NCBI RefSeq assembly: GCF_907164915.1
Contig: NC_061863.1
Location: 7,122,340-7,186,339 of the forward strand
DNA length: 64,000 nt
Direction: 5' to 3'
DNA from: Impatiens glandulifera
Taxonomy: Eukaryota > Streptophyta > Magnoliopsida > Ericales > Balsaminaceae
In this document: piece by piece, positions 1 through 12,789 of the stretch
Layout: each line of letters opens with the position of its first letter
Numbering within the stretch: position 1 is the stretch's first letter
The notes under the pieces: model-generated
Databases searched by the model: none
Told to the model about the DNA's origin: nothing
Seen by the model: only the letters and a program-made list of their open reading frames with translations
Translations under genes and position numbers: made by a program

Positions 1-18
1 CAAAATATAAAACATGCT

Positions 19-3000
19 TCATCTTCTCCCTAATCGACGGCCTCTTCTTGATCCGGTTAAAGGCGTTGCATAATAAGCTGAACCTGAATATCCGTCAGGA
101 CTTTCATCGAGTTCGTCTTCACTCGTATCATCAGACCTCCATCTGGGTCCTCCATTCACATATCCATCCTCCTTGTTTCCACTACTATTAGAAGAAGAAA
201 AAAAACAATACCATGAAAAAATATCAGAATATGTATAAGACCAAAATTTATAAATTCAATTCTTATCTTACTAAAAGCGTCATTTTAAAGTGAGGTCAGT
301 TTCATCCACCATTAAAGTACTAAAATAATCTTAATTTACTTTTATAAAATTAAAATATAAAAGGACAATTTAGTAATTCAAACAAAATAACCCGTTTTTT
401 CTTCAAGCAAGATTTTTTTTTAATAATCCCATTAAAAAATCCAAGATCAAACAAACTTCAGAGAAAAAACTCTGGTTTTCAAAACAAAACAAAAATAGAG
501 AGGGTAAAATGGTAATTTACCTCAAGCAAACATCCATGGCATCATTAGATTGTTCCAACTTCCAAGATTTTCCGGGTTGATCAGATGTGCGGCCATGATT
601 TAATCTCCCGGAAAACCCATTCTGGTCCTTCTCCGACGACGCTTCATCAGTTTGATAGTCGAAATCTCGAGCAACTCTCAAAGAACTTCTGTTGAACTCT
701 TTTAAAGGGGTGTGGGCTTTGACTGATGAGTTAATAACTTGACGAAAACCAGATGATCTAATATCAACAAGTTTGAACTTCTTTCTGTTACTGTTTAGGG
801 ACTTCAGAGTTCCAGTATTATTAGATAAATGGCTCTCCTCTTGCAGAAAAGAGGGAGAGAAATTGGTGGAAATTCCGCTCAATAATATAGACGGAGAAGA
901 ATTCATAGCTTGGTTAGTGTTGTTGTCAGGTTTTAATGGAGTTGTTATTGACGAAGGAAATAAGAAGCTAGTTGGGGTTTCTCTCTGGACTGCTTCGGGA
1001 AAATCAGTTTTTGGAGGAATGATAGTATTGTGGATAGAAGGAGAGGTAACTGCTGTTTCTGTTAGTTTTCCATCCTTAACTTCTTGTTGTTGAATGGTTG
1101 GTAGCAATTCTATGCCTTTTTCCTGATAAATGAATATTTTTACACAAATATAGTTAGGATTCGCTCAAACACAGCACCATTTTAAAATATTTATTTTTGT
1201 TATGATTTAGAAACTAGACTTAGTCAGACATTCAGAAATTTATTGGTTGCCCAAATGACCTCTTATCCATCATCTTGTTAAAGTTCCCTTTTTTAGGCAT
1301 CCTACTAAAACTTTAGTTTAAAACCAACAACTTTTGTTCTTAATTTCTTTCTTCCACCCAAAAGAAAAAAAAGGATAAAGTCAAGTTCACTTACAACCAA
1401 ACCAGATCTCCATTGGCTCAATGATGCCATTCGGGACAAAACTTCTTCAGTAAGGGAATTAGTTGAAATGAATTCCTCCTCCAATCTCTTGAGTTTCTGA
1501 TCTACTTGGTAAGCCTCAACATACCGATATCGCTAGGGAAAAAATATTAAAATAAGTCAGCCAACTCTATTATAGGTTGACCCAGCAAGATATTCATCCT
1601 AATTAATTAAACACTTTCAAAACTACTAAATCAAAAAAATCTATTATAAAATTTTATTTCGGAATTCATAATCCGAAATGTGTTTTCCGTCAAAAGAAAA
1701 ATCTAGATACAAACACATTTATCCCAATTGGTCATTCAAAATGACTACAAGAGGAAAATTAATAAGGATAAAGATGTGTTTTGAGAAAACTGTATAGTGT
1801 CAAATGTTGAATACTGAATTTGAAATACAGGATGAGTTAAGAATATATGGCAATATTTAAATTTAATGTACTTAGTAGGTAAAGTTATTTAATAAAAATA
1901 TAGGAACTAAGGTTGGGAAAGTACTTATAACTATTTTACCTTAATAATGCCGTAACTTGATTAATTTATATGGGTTATATTTGTTTTTTTGAATGCTCTA
2001 CTAGATTTTTGAGTTATGTCATTCTTAGATTGACTTAAACTTTTTTCTTAGATAGTTTTTTATCTATAAGAAGACTATCACAATCTCACTGCTATGACCC
2101 CAACTTGAATTGAGGTGCATTAGAGGGAATCAATTTTGAGTCTTCAAACACTTTTTATCTTTTAAAGTGTAAATTAATTTGATTTGAACTATATCTAAAG
2201 TATAAAAAATAGCATAATTTTTAAAGAACTTTATATAAAATAACCTAATTTGAGCTATATCTAAATATAATTAAGTAATTTTAAATAACAGTTATAAATG
2301 AACTTAATTCAAATAAACACTTAATCATCTAAATTAAGTAATAAACTAAGGCTATCAAACACAACATAAAACATTAACAGTTTTGAAGACTTGGATATTA
2401 CCTGTAGATAGAATACCACAAGGAGACTCCCAAACGTTGTTGAGGGGTTATCAACAGCAAAATCCAAGAGATTCTTATGGATAAACTTTTCTTCATCAGC
2501 ATTCCATGGAAGTTCAATGATTCGATCCACCAAGTTCCTCCTAATACACAGATAACAAATTTCAGTCACCAATGTCTCCAGCCATAACATCCAATTTTCG
2601 CACTCATCCTCCAATGTATCTGAATCATTCTTAAGAGATCCTTTCTTCTTCAAGTTCATTTCCTTCACTTTCAGGCAAAGAGTTCTTTGGTACATAAATG
2701 CCTCAGTTAGAAGTCCACACTCCACTCTGACACGAACAACGGTAACTGCTTCACTAAGTGACACCAACTGTGTTCCATCACGCCCACACCCCCTCAACAC
2801 CAAAAGAGCAGCATCAGGGTTTTGACGTTCCAAAAGAACATGTGCAACTTTAGGATGAGTTGTTGGGCCTGAGATTTCTGGAAGAAGGTGGATTGCTTCC
2901 TACAGAGAAATAGATGGAATAATAGTACATATAGTAGCATTAGGACATTATTTCATATAGTGCCATAAAAGACATAGCATCAAGTATATGAGTCTGCCAA

Positions 3001-6000
3001 AAGAAGTCAACACTTGGTCCCTGTTCGATCTTGGGATATTTAAATAACCAAGAGCATGTTTGATGCAGAGTTATTTTAAAGTGGATTATTTGGGTTAAAT
3101 TACTAAAATATCCTTTGTATTCAATATTTTAAAATGTTATAATACATAAAGTAAGGGTAATTTGTATTCATCAAACAAGCCACGTGTGGTTATTTCCAAA
3201 TAACCATGTTTGATGTGGATTATAGAAAATCAGGTTATTTCGCTAAAAAGACATTTCAGGTATAAATATATATAAATAAATAATAGAGGGTATTCTGTTT
3301 GATAATTTGAATGATTGTGATTGATGAGTAAATTGTTAATTGGATAGTGGGCTATTTGGAAATAATCCCGAATAATCCACATCAAACAAGGCCTTGAATT
3401 GTAAAGAAATATTAATAAAGATATCTACAGCAATTTTAAAGAAGCAAAGTCAGATGTCAGGGTGTTTGCAAACTGCTGAAAGTAGAAGATTTCCAGGGTC
3501 TTCGATTATTTTTTAAACTAATATATAGTAGGTCAGATGTAAGCAATTCAGAGATTATTGCTGTGAAACTAGATGTTACAATGATAAGCCAACTCTATCC
3601 TTGGTATGATATGTTTTTACACAAAATAACCAACTGATCAAAATTCTGGTCATAGATAAAATGAGCAAACATAACTAAATACAAGCCTATTTCGAAACTC
3701 GTATTTTCATTATCCAAATTCATTTTTAATCATGTTTAGAAACTTTTGGTTTCATTTCGTATAATGATTATCATTATTATCATAATTCAAATTATTATAT
3801 GATTTTTACTTCATTTAGTAAAAGATTATTTTTTGGATCATGAGCCAAATAATTGTGTGATTTTTACTTCATTTGGTACAAAGATTATTTTCTAGATAAT
3901 GACAAATTATTTTTCGGATCATGGGTCAAATTTGTTTTCTAGAACACTATGATTTTTGTTTAAGCATAAAAAATATAGATTTTTTCGGATCATGATCCAG
4001 ATGAGAAAATGTGATAACAACTATGCCCACACTATAATGTACTTGACTTTTTAATGCATCATGGGCATATATGGTATGAGGTGAGGTTAGGATCAATCTT
4101 GATGTTAACATATATGAGTATTTAAATTTTAATTTGAGAATCGAGTATTCGAGATAATGTTGATATACATCAGAGATTTCGTTCAAATTTTCAAGCTTAG
4201 TCAAAATCTCACTATTTTGCAGGACAGGTGAACCACTGATTCCTTCACATATCAGATTCAACTTAAATATAGCAGAAACTACATTGCAATCATTATACTA
4301 TCAAAAGTACAAGGCTTTGTTTGATGTGGCTTATTTTGGATTATATCCAAATAACCTACTATCTAATCAACAATCTACTCATTGATCACATTATTCAAAT
4401 CATCATCAACCAAAATAACCTCTATTTAAAAACAAAAAATATTTATCCATTATATATTTATACCCCTAGTGTCTTTTTACAAAAATAATCCCAATAACTC
4501 CGAATAACGTTATTTTTTTTAACTACATCAAACAGGGCTATTTGAAACCAACCACCTGGTTATTCAAATAACCCATATCAAACAATGCCTAAGAATTCTA
4601 TTGAGAATGATAAGGTCAGAAATGAAGACCATAACCAAAGCAATTTGAGTTCAAGCTAAACAATATAAGAAACTTACTTGCATGGCTTCATCTGTGTGGT
4701 CATCCAGCATATAGAAGACAAAAGACTCCAGTAATGAATGCCTGGTTACCCCAAATGTAGCAGCAAAGTCATCTATGATGAGTCTCCATTCAGAATCTTG
4801 CATATTCCAATGTCTATCAACCAAGTAATAGAGAAACTGGGATGATATTAAGGAAATGAAATAAGAAAATCAATAAATCACAAAGAACATTCCACCAGCT
4901 AAAAGAAAATTAAAAACAACAATGAAAAAGGATACTATTGCTTGCTTTGCAACCACCAGGTCAGAACTCCCATGTAAAAAGAGTATATCAGCAGCAGCTC
5001 GAAGATTCTCAAATGGATAGCATCCGGCCATACCCTCTATTTTAGACCTGAAAAATGAAGAGCTTCCATCCTTTTGCAAGGCTGCAATTTCTAAGTCCCC
5101 GCCAATCCCAAGTGTGTAACTTTGTTCTATCTCCACATTTGACAGAGCATCTTCAATAAAAAGAGTTCCACTCCCATTTCTCGAGGAATCTGCAGAGATA
5201 TTCAATGATTCTGGCCATGATCGCCTAGTGGCAGCTGCTTTCCTTTCACGGACAGAATTACGCCATGACGCAAAACCACTATAACGATGCTTGATATTCT
5301 CAAGAAAATCATGCCTTATGCACCATATCATCATTTCCATGTGCTGAACAGGCAAGGAGAAAGTTTAGAAGGTAGAATATGGCTACGTTAGAAAATTTTC
5401 AGCAAACTATAAAAGCAGTCTTCACATTTTGTCAACATCAGAGATTAAGCAAACCAATACTTCTAGAGAACAACTTAATCATAAAATCAGCATAAAGCAG
5501 CAACTGAGTTACAATATGATAGAATGAGTATCAGATACTTGAACTATTACACAGCTGATATATTTTAAGTTTTAACGTGTTTGGCTGTTGGAAAAGCCAA
5601 GAACCTATACAAACTGAGATCAACATACAAATATGCATATTTCATAATAGGAGCTCTATATAAAACAACACGATCTTAATAAATTCGCAAATGATAGCAA
5701 ATAAATTTATTTTCTATTTCTATTTATTGCGGTTTTGTCGTATTATTTTTAAAAAGGTCAACTTTTCATTAGAAAGAAAACGCAAGATGCATTTAAAGAA
5801 TTACATATGGAATGGAGAAGAGAAACAAAAACAAAAGAACAGAAAGAGAGAAAAAAAAATGTCTAAATGGTTTTGTCGTATTATAGATATTAGGAATCCG
5901 CTTTTTCCTATTAATTTGTATATATCAAATTAATAATTAATTAATATCATTAGGTGATGTTTTAAAGATGAATGAATAGGTTAGGTCTGATTTAAAATAT

Positions 6001-7955
6001 TTAGTTTATTACTGACTTGAAAATTTTAGGAGATGAATTATTTAGGTTAATTGATGATATTAACTATTTATATTTATTGGGGTTTTATCCTATTATAGAT
6101 AATATGGAATCCCCTTTTTCCTATTAATTCGTATATATCGAATAAGTTATTAATATAAATGTATAGAATTAACAATTAGTAACTAGAGTTATTCAATTGT
6201 AAATGTCAAATTATTCAAATTAAACAGGATTTCAAATTAATAGACATCTAAATCAAAGTTCTATGTAAGAACGTGAGTATAATAAATAGTTCAAGGAATT
6301 AAGGAATGTATAACTAAATAAATGGACTTATTCATCTTTTGACATAAATGATATGTATAATAATTTCTTTTTTCTACAATTAAATCTTATGTCAGTAAAG
6401 AAAGTCCCATCCTTCGGATTTTTACCTTTGATTCCGATAAACTAACTACTTTTTGACCATATTATTTACTATAAAGAAAAGAATTGAACTTAATATTCTA
6501 CTTCTATTTGTACTTGTTTTGACTTAAAGGGAAAGAAATCTGATAACTATTATACCTGCTTTGTCTTTAATATGCTCTCCTGCATCAGGTGCAGGTCATG
6601 AACCTGTGCTGAAAGGGTCCCCTTAAATGATGATTCTAAAACTTCAATAACTCCAGATACCCCAGTCAGCTTCACTGAAATCTTTAGAAGTGAACTTAAC
6701 ATTGTTCTCATTTCCTTTGTTGCACGATCGTCTGTGAACAAAAGTTAACAGGAAACAAACATGTGCAAAAGCAATTAATTAAGTTCAAGGATCAACTTGT
6801 AACAAGTGTGAGGATACATATGCCTTTCAGTTCAGAAAGAATATTCTTGAATGTTCTCTTGCACCAATCCTTGACAACTACTTCATCCAATAAAAAAGCA
6901 ATGACGGGATCACTGGATACAGCACTTTCATCCATGCAAACATCTGTAACATCTTGTTCCATACTGTCAAGGAAACTTGATTCCAACTTAATGTTAATGT
7001 AATCACCAAAGAAACTACTTTCAACTATTTAGTGAAGAAAAATATTATATGAGAAAAGAGAGTGGTTACTCAAAAGGATACAATGGAAAATAAGCGAGAC
7101 CAAGTTGTTCTCCATAGCAACATCAAACAAGGAATAGAGTCGTTCAATATCAGCAGTTAGCTGTTTCTCCCCACCTTCTTTCTCCTGAAACCTGTCATCA
7201 CACTTCTTCGAAATGAGGCCAGCTTCTATGCATTCATAGTACAGACGAAGTCGAAGTTTGTTTCCATTTCTTGTTATTGGAACTCTACAAATTGGACAAA
7301 TATCACACCGCTGACAACATTCTGTACACAAAGATGCATGCCCACACGTATTCAATACATTTTCAACGAAGCGGCCACAGCTTCTTAAGTCTCTTGTTGC
7401 CCGACAGCGTTCAATTTTGGCTTCATTGCACAGCTCAATCAAATCTATAGATGCCAAATGCTCCAATGCCTCCTTTGTTTATGAAGTTGAGAATATACAA
7501 GGTCAAAAATTCAACAAACAATTAGGACAAAACAGGTTTACTAGTTCATGTTTTCTTCTAGTTAAGCCTAATGGAGGCCACAAGTGGTAAACCAAGTAAA
7601 CACATAAGCAGAAATATTCAGATTCGATGCAATAAGTGAAACAAAATTGGGATTACAGGCACATCAATACATCACAATGCGAATGATAATTAACGAGTCA
7701 CTGATCAAAAATAACAAGCGGATTCAGTAATGCCGTAACTAAAACACAATCACTCAACGAAAACTTAAGCAGTTGCTAGGGTTTATACAAAAGAATATGC
7801 TAACATGAAGAATAACTTCTAAGAGAACAAAATTGAGCAGATTTAAGTACCTGGACGCGGCTTAGATTGTAGTTTAGTTGCTGATAGGGGGCGGCCGCCG
7901 CCGCCGCCACACCGGCGGTGATAGAATCCATTTCGTTAGACCTATTTCCTTCCAT
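19..7955 (-). CDS. HOS1: HOS1-like RING E3 ubiquitin ligase (complete, 10 exons)
   Basis: Spliced gene read on the minus strand. Coding exons: 7955-7851, 7472-7082, 6952-6818, 6731-6556, 5343-4936, 4836-4678, 2899-2402, 1532-1395, 1122-521 and 184-19. Every junction is GT-AG and phases close, giving 2778 bp and 925 aa; Arabidopsis HOS1 is close to this length. The variant RING lies at about residues 67-97 (CGRF, TCGHASLC, CCQRCDICPIC). It is followed by the conserved ELYS-like helical region (blocks such as DEVVVKDW, FRSKIEGM, LVVAKQAI, RRNLVDRIIELPW). The C-terminus is basic (GSRRGRRLGRR) and may be a nuclear signal. HOS1 proteins ubiquitinate ICE1 and CONSTANS and act at the nuclear pore in cold response, flowering and mRNA export (family knowledge). 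I took the ATG at 7955; a second in-frame ATG lies 8 codons later. An alanine run coded by GCG/GCC repeats follows. No disabling lesion was seen. Confidence 0.95.
3053..3394. mobile_element. MITE-like insertion in HOS1 intron 6 (copy 1)
   Basis: The left end (gcatgtttgatgcagagtta) and the reverse complement of the right end (aaggccttgtttgatgtgg) form terminal inverted repeats. A third, internal copy of the motif sits near 3205-3222. No coding capacity. The ends resemble Tourist/PIF-Harbinger MITEs, but no clear target duplication was found, so the superfamily is a guess. Confidence 0.6.
4311..4592. mobile_element. MITE-like insertion in HOS1 intron 6 (copy 2)
   Basis: The ends aaggctttgtttgatgtgg and, reversed, taggcattgtttgatatgg pair as inverted repeats of the same family as the element at 3053-3394. 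A possible 3-bp target duplication (caa/taa) is imperfect. Sits in the same 1.8 kb intron, which these two insertions largely account for. Confidence 0.6.
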
Positions 7956-8052
7956 TATTTGTGAAAAAAAACTCTTAAAACCCTAATTCACTAAAGCTTA
8001 CTTGCTTATGGTATGATGAAAATGTGAATTGAAGCAACTGTTTGAGAGTGAG

Positions 8053-8063
8053 AGATATATAGA
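8053..8063 (-). promoter_or_regulatory. Candidate TATA box of HOS1
   Basis: Read on the minus strand this is TCTATATATC, about 100 bp upstream of the HOS1 start codon. It would leave a leader of roughly 70 bp. Assigned by position and motif only. Confidence 0.4.
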
Positions 8064-8099
8064 GACCGGGCTTTCGCTATTTCAATTTTCGGCCATGTT

Positions 8100-8640
8100 T
8101 GATCTGCAAGTCCACGAGGAATACTGTGTTTGTAGAGTGAAGGAAAATTTACTTTTTAGTCCCTTAAGTATTTGCTAGGGAATGTTTTAGTCCCTAATTG
8201 CCTCCTCATTCCCTTTTTTATTTAGGTCCCTGAATTCTTCTTTTTTAATATTTAGTCCATTGATTTATTATTATATTCTTTCTTTTTAAATTTTCTTCTA
8301 TCATTCTAAATTATTTGACATTATAACAATCACATTCACTTTTTACAATAAAAAAAATAAAATTGATTATATTTTCATTTGGATAAATTTTAAATAAATT
8401 AAATAATATTTAAAAATTTAAACAACAAATAAAAATATATATACTAAATAAAAAAATAACCTTTTTGAAATGATTTGTTTTTCCAGGAAACAATAATTAC
8501 ATTCTTGTAACTTGGGAATCCCACAGTAGAGCCGATACATCCGAGTTCGGATTGACTCGAGGTTCGATAATGTCAACATTTGTTTGCGTGTCTCGTATTT
8601 TTTTAAAAATAAAATATTATTTTAAAAAAATAATATTCCC
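8100..8640. other. HOS1 upstream intergenic DNA, no gene
   Basis: AT-rich. Positions 8150-8260 carry repeated phrases (tttagtccct, taggtccct) typical of old plant repeats. No ORF or RNA gene recognised. Confidence 0.6.
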
Positions 8641-9400
8641 TGACAAATTTTTAAAATTAATTAAGTTTATTCAAATTTTAATAATCCGAGTATTTGTTGT
8701 AATCAAATGATGATTTGATTTTTTATGAATTCCAATTTAAATTAATTAAACGTAATTAATTTAAGAAAATATTATTTATTTGAAAATAAAGTTGCCAATT
8801 GATTTTAGAAAAATTAATAAAACGGTGTACGTGTACAAACATATTTTGCACCAAAGTTTTGTTTGGTAATATTCGGAAAATGGCTTTCGCGCTATGTCCT
8901 CCATACCCATTTTAAAAATGGTATCTACTTATAAAGTTGACTTTTTAGAAAATCAGTTGTATAACGCTTGAGTTTTAACCGACTATTCTTCTAGTCATAG
9001 TCATGTTTATAGGTTTTAGCACTATTTAAAATATTGAAACAACAATATTTAAAATGTTGGTACATGTTGCAGATGATCGATAGGGTGGAAATACCTGAAG
9101 AATATCAGTCATTTTAAAAAATTAGGGTGTAGAAATAAACACCAAATGAGCATTTATTGAAATATTTTGTGGAAATATCCCCAAAAATATTTAAAATGTA
9201 TTTTCTAATTTTTCGGGATTTTTATAAATGATTTGGAGACCCAAAATTACAAAAATAATTTTGGATTTTGAAAAATGGAACCAAACAGGCCTTAGGACCG
9301 GAGTCCTAAGGCTTGGGTCCGATATTATCGATCGGGGTCCGTAGACCCTCGGGTCTAGGCTCGGGAGCTCTTAGTCTAAATACTGAAGTCTCTCGGTCAG
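8640..9400. mobile_element. Dispersed repeat, copy 1 (recurs at 63.25-64.0 kb)
   Basis: About 750 bp align by eye, same orientation, with 63250-64000. Shared blocks include caccaaagttttgttt, cgcgctatgtcctccatac, ttgaaacaacaatatt and gggagctcttagtct. The mixture of GC-rich and AT-rich blocks and the dispersed copies suggest part of a retrotransposon. No protein domain was identified in it. Confidence 0.6.
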
Positions 9401-9521
9401 GATTATCTTGAAATTTTTGTTAGTTGCTTTGTTCTCCATGATTTTCTTTGGCATTTACCAGGTTACCCCCATCGAGTCCTAAAGGCCTTCAACTTCTTAT
9501 CGGTCTTGTTATCCTCATATT

Positions 9522-9716
9522 CTACAATGTCCAGCTCCCCTTTGGGGATGCCCAATACGATTTGACATGCGCTTCTTTGATTTTTACTTTCTCGTCACTC
9601 TTTAGGATGAATGCACATTTAGTATAGTCAAACTTTCTGACGAGATAACGAGAGATCTCGCTGGGGCATTTTGAAAGTGATAGTGATAGAAGAGAGCCAA
9701 AGAATATGATCTTCAC
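9522..9716 (-). pseudogene. Fragment of a transposon-type plant protein (tentative)
   Basis: A 64-residue open stretch with the pattern GSLLSLSL...PSEISRYLV.KFD...C...L then I.E..V, ending SPKG. The spacing resembles the N-terminal region (LV.NFD...C.L....I.I...DV....GLP.G) of plant transposon proteins that often also carry Ulp1-like proteases. It has no start context and no neighbouring exons, and it follows directly on the dispersed repeat. Identification rests on pattern memory only; it could be random coding-like DNA. Confidence 0.3.
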
Positions 9717-9937
9717 AATCTCTTTTTGTTGATTAGACAGTAGTTGAAGAAGATTGAAAATGCCAAAAGACGAGGTATTCGTTAAAAATATGTTGTGGGT
9801 TGCTTTGGTTTTTTTTTGCGAGAGTTCAGGTGAACTTTTTTCTTGGGCTGTATTTCTTTTATGTTTATTTGCTCTACAAAAACAAAAGAAGCAAATGAAA
9901 AAAAAAATGAACCATGAAGCAGATAAACATTTAAAAA

Positions 9938-10165
9938 TGTCCCAAAACCATCATTTTAGGCTTCGTAACCATCATTTTGGGCCCCGAAACCACCATTTCA
10001 GGACCCGAAATGGTAGTTTCTCGTTCCAAAATGATGGTTTTGGGACACTTTTTTACAACCTTATTCGAAAATTCAGGACCCAAAATGGTGGTTTCTTGTC
10101 CCGAAATGGTGGTTCCGGGGCCCGAAATGATGGTTTTGAGACTCTTTTTTACAACCCTATTCGAA
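9938..10165. repeat. Short-unit repeat cluster forming a long imperfect hairpin
   Basis: About ten degenerate copies of an ~18 bp motif (cgaaatggtggtttc and its complement gaaaccaccatttc). The left half carries mainly the complement, the right half mainly the forward motif, so 9940-9998 can fold back on about 10000-10045. A longer unit ending tttttacaacc(c)tattcgaaa is repeated at about 10050 and 10150. Confidence 0.7.
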
Positions 10166-10379
10166 ATGTACACCTTAATCGCTCGCTAAACATAATATGG
10201 ATATAAAAAATGTCTCTATGCTAAACTCTTATCGCTAAAAATGTTTTTACGTTAAACCCTAATCTCATACTTTTACAACCCTATTCAAAATGTTTATGCC
10301 GCTAAACCCTATCAATATACTAAACAGAATATTAATATCAAAATCATCTACACTAAACAGATTTGTTTCTAAAAATATA

Positions 10380-10640
10380 AGATTTCTTATTATTTTACCT
10401 TGGAGTCTTGTCGGATGATGTACCTAGACCAACACCGGCCTGAAAAGAAGAAAAGTAGTATAAATCTGGACCTACCATTTTCGAAATGAAGTGAAGATAA
10501 ACGAAGGATAGCGAAAAAACTTACCATTTTCGATCAGACGACAATGAAGAGAAAAGAAGAAGTTGCGGAAGCCGAAGAGAGAAATCGAAAGAGAAGAAAA
10601 AGAGAGATCGCCGAAAATGAAAAATGAAAAGAAGAAATAG
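10380..10640 (-). other. Gene-leader-like fragment with ATG directly before an intron
   Basis: On the minus strand a CT-rich leader runs to an ATG at 10527-10525 that is followed at once by GTAAG. A TTTTCAG acceptor ends at 10440, and the next exon reads GVGLGTSSDKTP-like sequence to a donor (AG|GTAAAA) near 10396. No further exon was found. It could be the 5' end of a captured host gene inside a transposon, or a dead gene. Function unknown. Confidence 0.3.
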
Positions 10641-11340
10641 AGAACTGAAACGTTTTTTAATATTATATTTTTTTTTTATTTCTCTCTCATACTATGATTC
10701 GTGACCTTATTTTCGCAAATCATTCGTTGAGTTTATCATTTCTCATAATATAATATAAAAAATGATTTTTATGTTTCTTGTTTGAAAGTATTTGTTTTTG
10801 TTGTCACTATTGATTAAAATACACGAAGAATAAAATATTAATGGAATGTCATGTCAATCTTTTTTTAAAATTTTATTTTGGTGTCTCTTAATTAAAATAA
10901 ACTAAAAATAAAATATTAATGGAATTTTCATATCATATTTTTTCAATTTTTATTTATTTATTTATTTATAAATTAGCACTGATCGATCTATATTAGTATG
11001 ATCACATTTTAATTTAACGCCTTTTTAGTGAAAATTAATGATATTTGTTTTTTTAAACATATTTTTTTATTAATTAAATAACCCTATTAAATTTTCATAT
11101 TCTCCATCTTTGAAAATGAATTACGACTGTTTTAACTTTTAAGAAATTATTTCATACTAGTAATTTTTAAAAATTAAGTTTTTAAAAAATAACGTGTTAT
11201 TAAAATTTTGTACGCTGAATTATCAAAAAAAATTTAAGAGTAAAATAAGAATATTTTGATATTAAATTAAGTAATATTATTACTTGTGGTATACCTTTTT
11301 TATATATAAAAAACTTAAAATACACTCCATCAAACTAGTT
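10640..11340. other. AT-rich intergenic DNA, no gene seen
   Basis: Two similar phrases (taaaataaa...aaaatattaatgga) at about 10817 and 10906 suggest a small duplication. Otherwise featureless. Confidence 0.5.
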
Positions 11341-11825
11341 CCAACGGGAAATTTGACGAAATGACCCTAATAATTACATAATTTTGGGAAATGACTAGGG
11401 CCTAATAAAGTTTGTAAAAATGACATTGTCGACTTCTCTAAAAACAAGAATTCATTTTCGCGTGACGCGACGCTGCGTCGCGTGACGCGAAAGGATGACC
11501 TGATAATGTTTGCAAAATTGACATCGCGTGATGCGATAATATTTGCAAAAATGAACTCGCGTCACGCAAAAGGGTTCGTCGCGTCACGTGATGACATTTT
11601 TACAAACATTACCGAGTCACGCGAGGACATTTTTGCAAACATTATCGCGTCACGCGAGGTCAATTTTGCAAACATTATCAGCCATCTCTTCGCGTGAGGC
11701 GACACAGCGTCGCGTGACGTGAAGGGGTATTTTCGTCCAAAAGGGTCATTTTTGCAAATTTTATTGGCCCTGATCATTTTCCAAAATGATGTCATTATTA
11801 GGGTTATTTTGTAAAATTCTCCCGA
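11340..11825. mobile_element. Non-autonomous element with long TIRs and CpG-rich core
   Basis: The left ~85 bp (from gggaaatttgacgaaatga) pair with the reversed right end (gggagaattttacaaaata). Both contain ccctaataat, gggccaataaa-like and aaaatgac blocks. The core 11458-11735 is dense in cgcgtgacgcg-type words, including a near-perfect palindrome at 11459-11491, and repeats gcaaacattatc several times. No transposase. Long-TIR, Mutator-like non-autonomous elements are the best analogy. Confidence 0.6.
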
Positions 11826-12031
11826 GGACTTGTTTGATTTTAATTTTTTGGAGTATTTGAATTTTTATATTTAAATTTTAAAAAATAAAAATATTTTAGT
11901 ATTTAATTTAATTATTATATGAACCTATAACCCAAATGCAACTTAATTAACTCTATTGATTGTTGGTTTCAAAATAAATTGAATTTCGTGCAACGTGTAA
12001 GCTTCATAAACCCGATCCACAATGTAACTTA

Positions 12032-12043
12032 GCTTTGATACCA
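12032..12043 (-). other. Primer-binding site complementary to initiator tRNA-Met
   Basis: The minus strand reads TGGTATCAAAGC, one base off the usual plant TGGTATCAGAGC, directly after the LTR end. Confidence 0.7.
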
Positions 12044-12354
12044 TATTAGAATGTTATATGAATGATGTGTCCAGAATTACATAGGTTATATAATAGACAT
12101 TAAATAGAGTATTAAATTGAGTTTATAAGAAAACTAATATAATATTCATATTATCACAATTTATTATATTATAATAATATTATCATATTATAATAATATC
12201 TTACATAATTAAACTAATAAGAAAATTAATATAATAATATAGTATAATATTGATATTATCACAATTTATCATATTGTGATCATATTGTACAAATATATTA
12301 TATTATATTCTAACATGATCATATTGTACAAATATATTATATTATATTCTAACA
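12044..12354 (-). mobile_element. Ty1/copia-type LTR, minus orientation
   Basis: Read on the minus strand it begins TGTTAGAATATAATAT and ends TTCTAATA, a nearly inverted pair. A primer-binding site follows immediately. Internally a 39-bp block (tgatcatattgtacaaat...) is duplicated at 12278-12354. No internal retrotransposon genes follow, so this is a truncated element. About 311 bp. Confidence 0.65.
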
Positions 12355-12789
12355 TGATTAGATTAGATTGATTAGATTGGTTAGTGTTGATTTTGATTTA
12401 TAATTATCTAGACTTGAGGTTTTATACATTTAGGAACTAATCTAAAGTTAAGAATATTTTCTGAAATATTAGTTGTGGTTAGGCATTCTCTGAATGGAGT
12501 AAACATGTTTTGAACATGCAAGTCAAAATGGTCGAGACCTTTGTTTTAGAACTATCATATTTTTATCTATAGGAGAATGTCTCGTTTGATTTTTAGATCC
12601 TTGGATGTTTGGATTGTATTTAGGAGTTTGGATCTAGGTGTTTTGTAGAGGTCTAATATTATGCAGGTTTGAGTTTGGGGTTGATGAACATAAAGAAATG
12701 TCATCAATCTTCAAAAAGGAAGAAACATTGCTAAACAAATAACGAAGAAATAATGGGTATTTGTCTCTTTCAAATAATGGATATATATT

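Noticed and set aside
773..1093. 106-codon plus-strand ORF
   Set aside because: It is the antisense shadow of HOS1 exon 9.
5691..5933. 80-codon plus-strand ORF in HOS1 intron 4
   Set aside because: Lys/Asn-rich translation of AT-rich intron DNA with no domain.
6763..7002. 79-codon plus-strand ORF
   Set aside because: Antisense of HOS1 exon 3 and adjoining introns.
10053..10173. Repetitive minus-strand ORF (GPGTTISGQETTI...)
   Set aside because: Translation of short tandem motifs in a hairpin, present in several frames on both strands.
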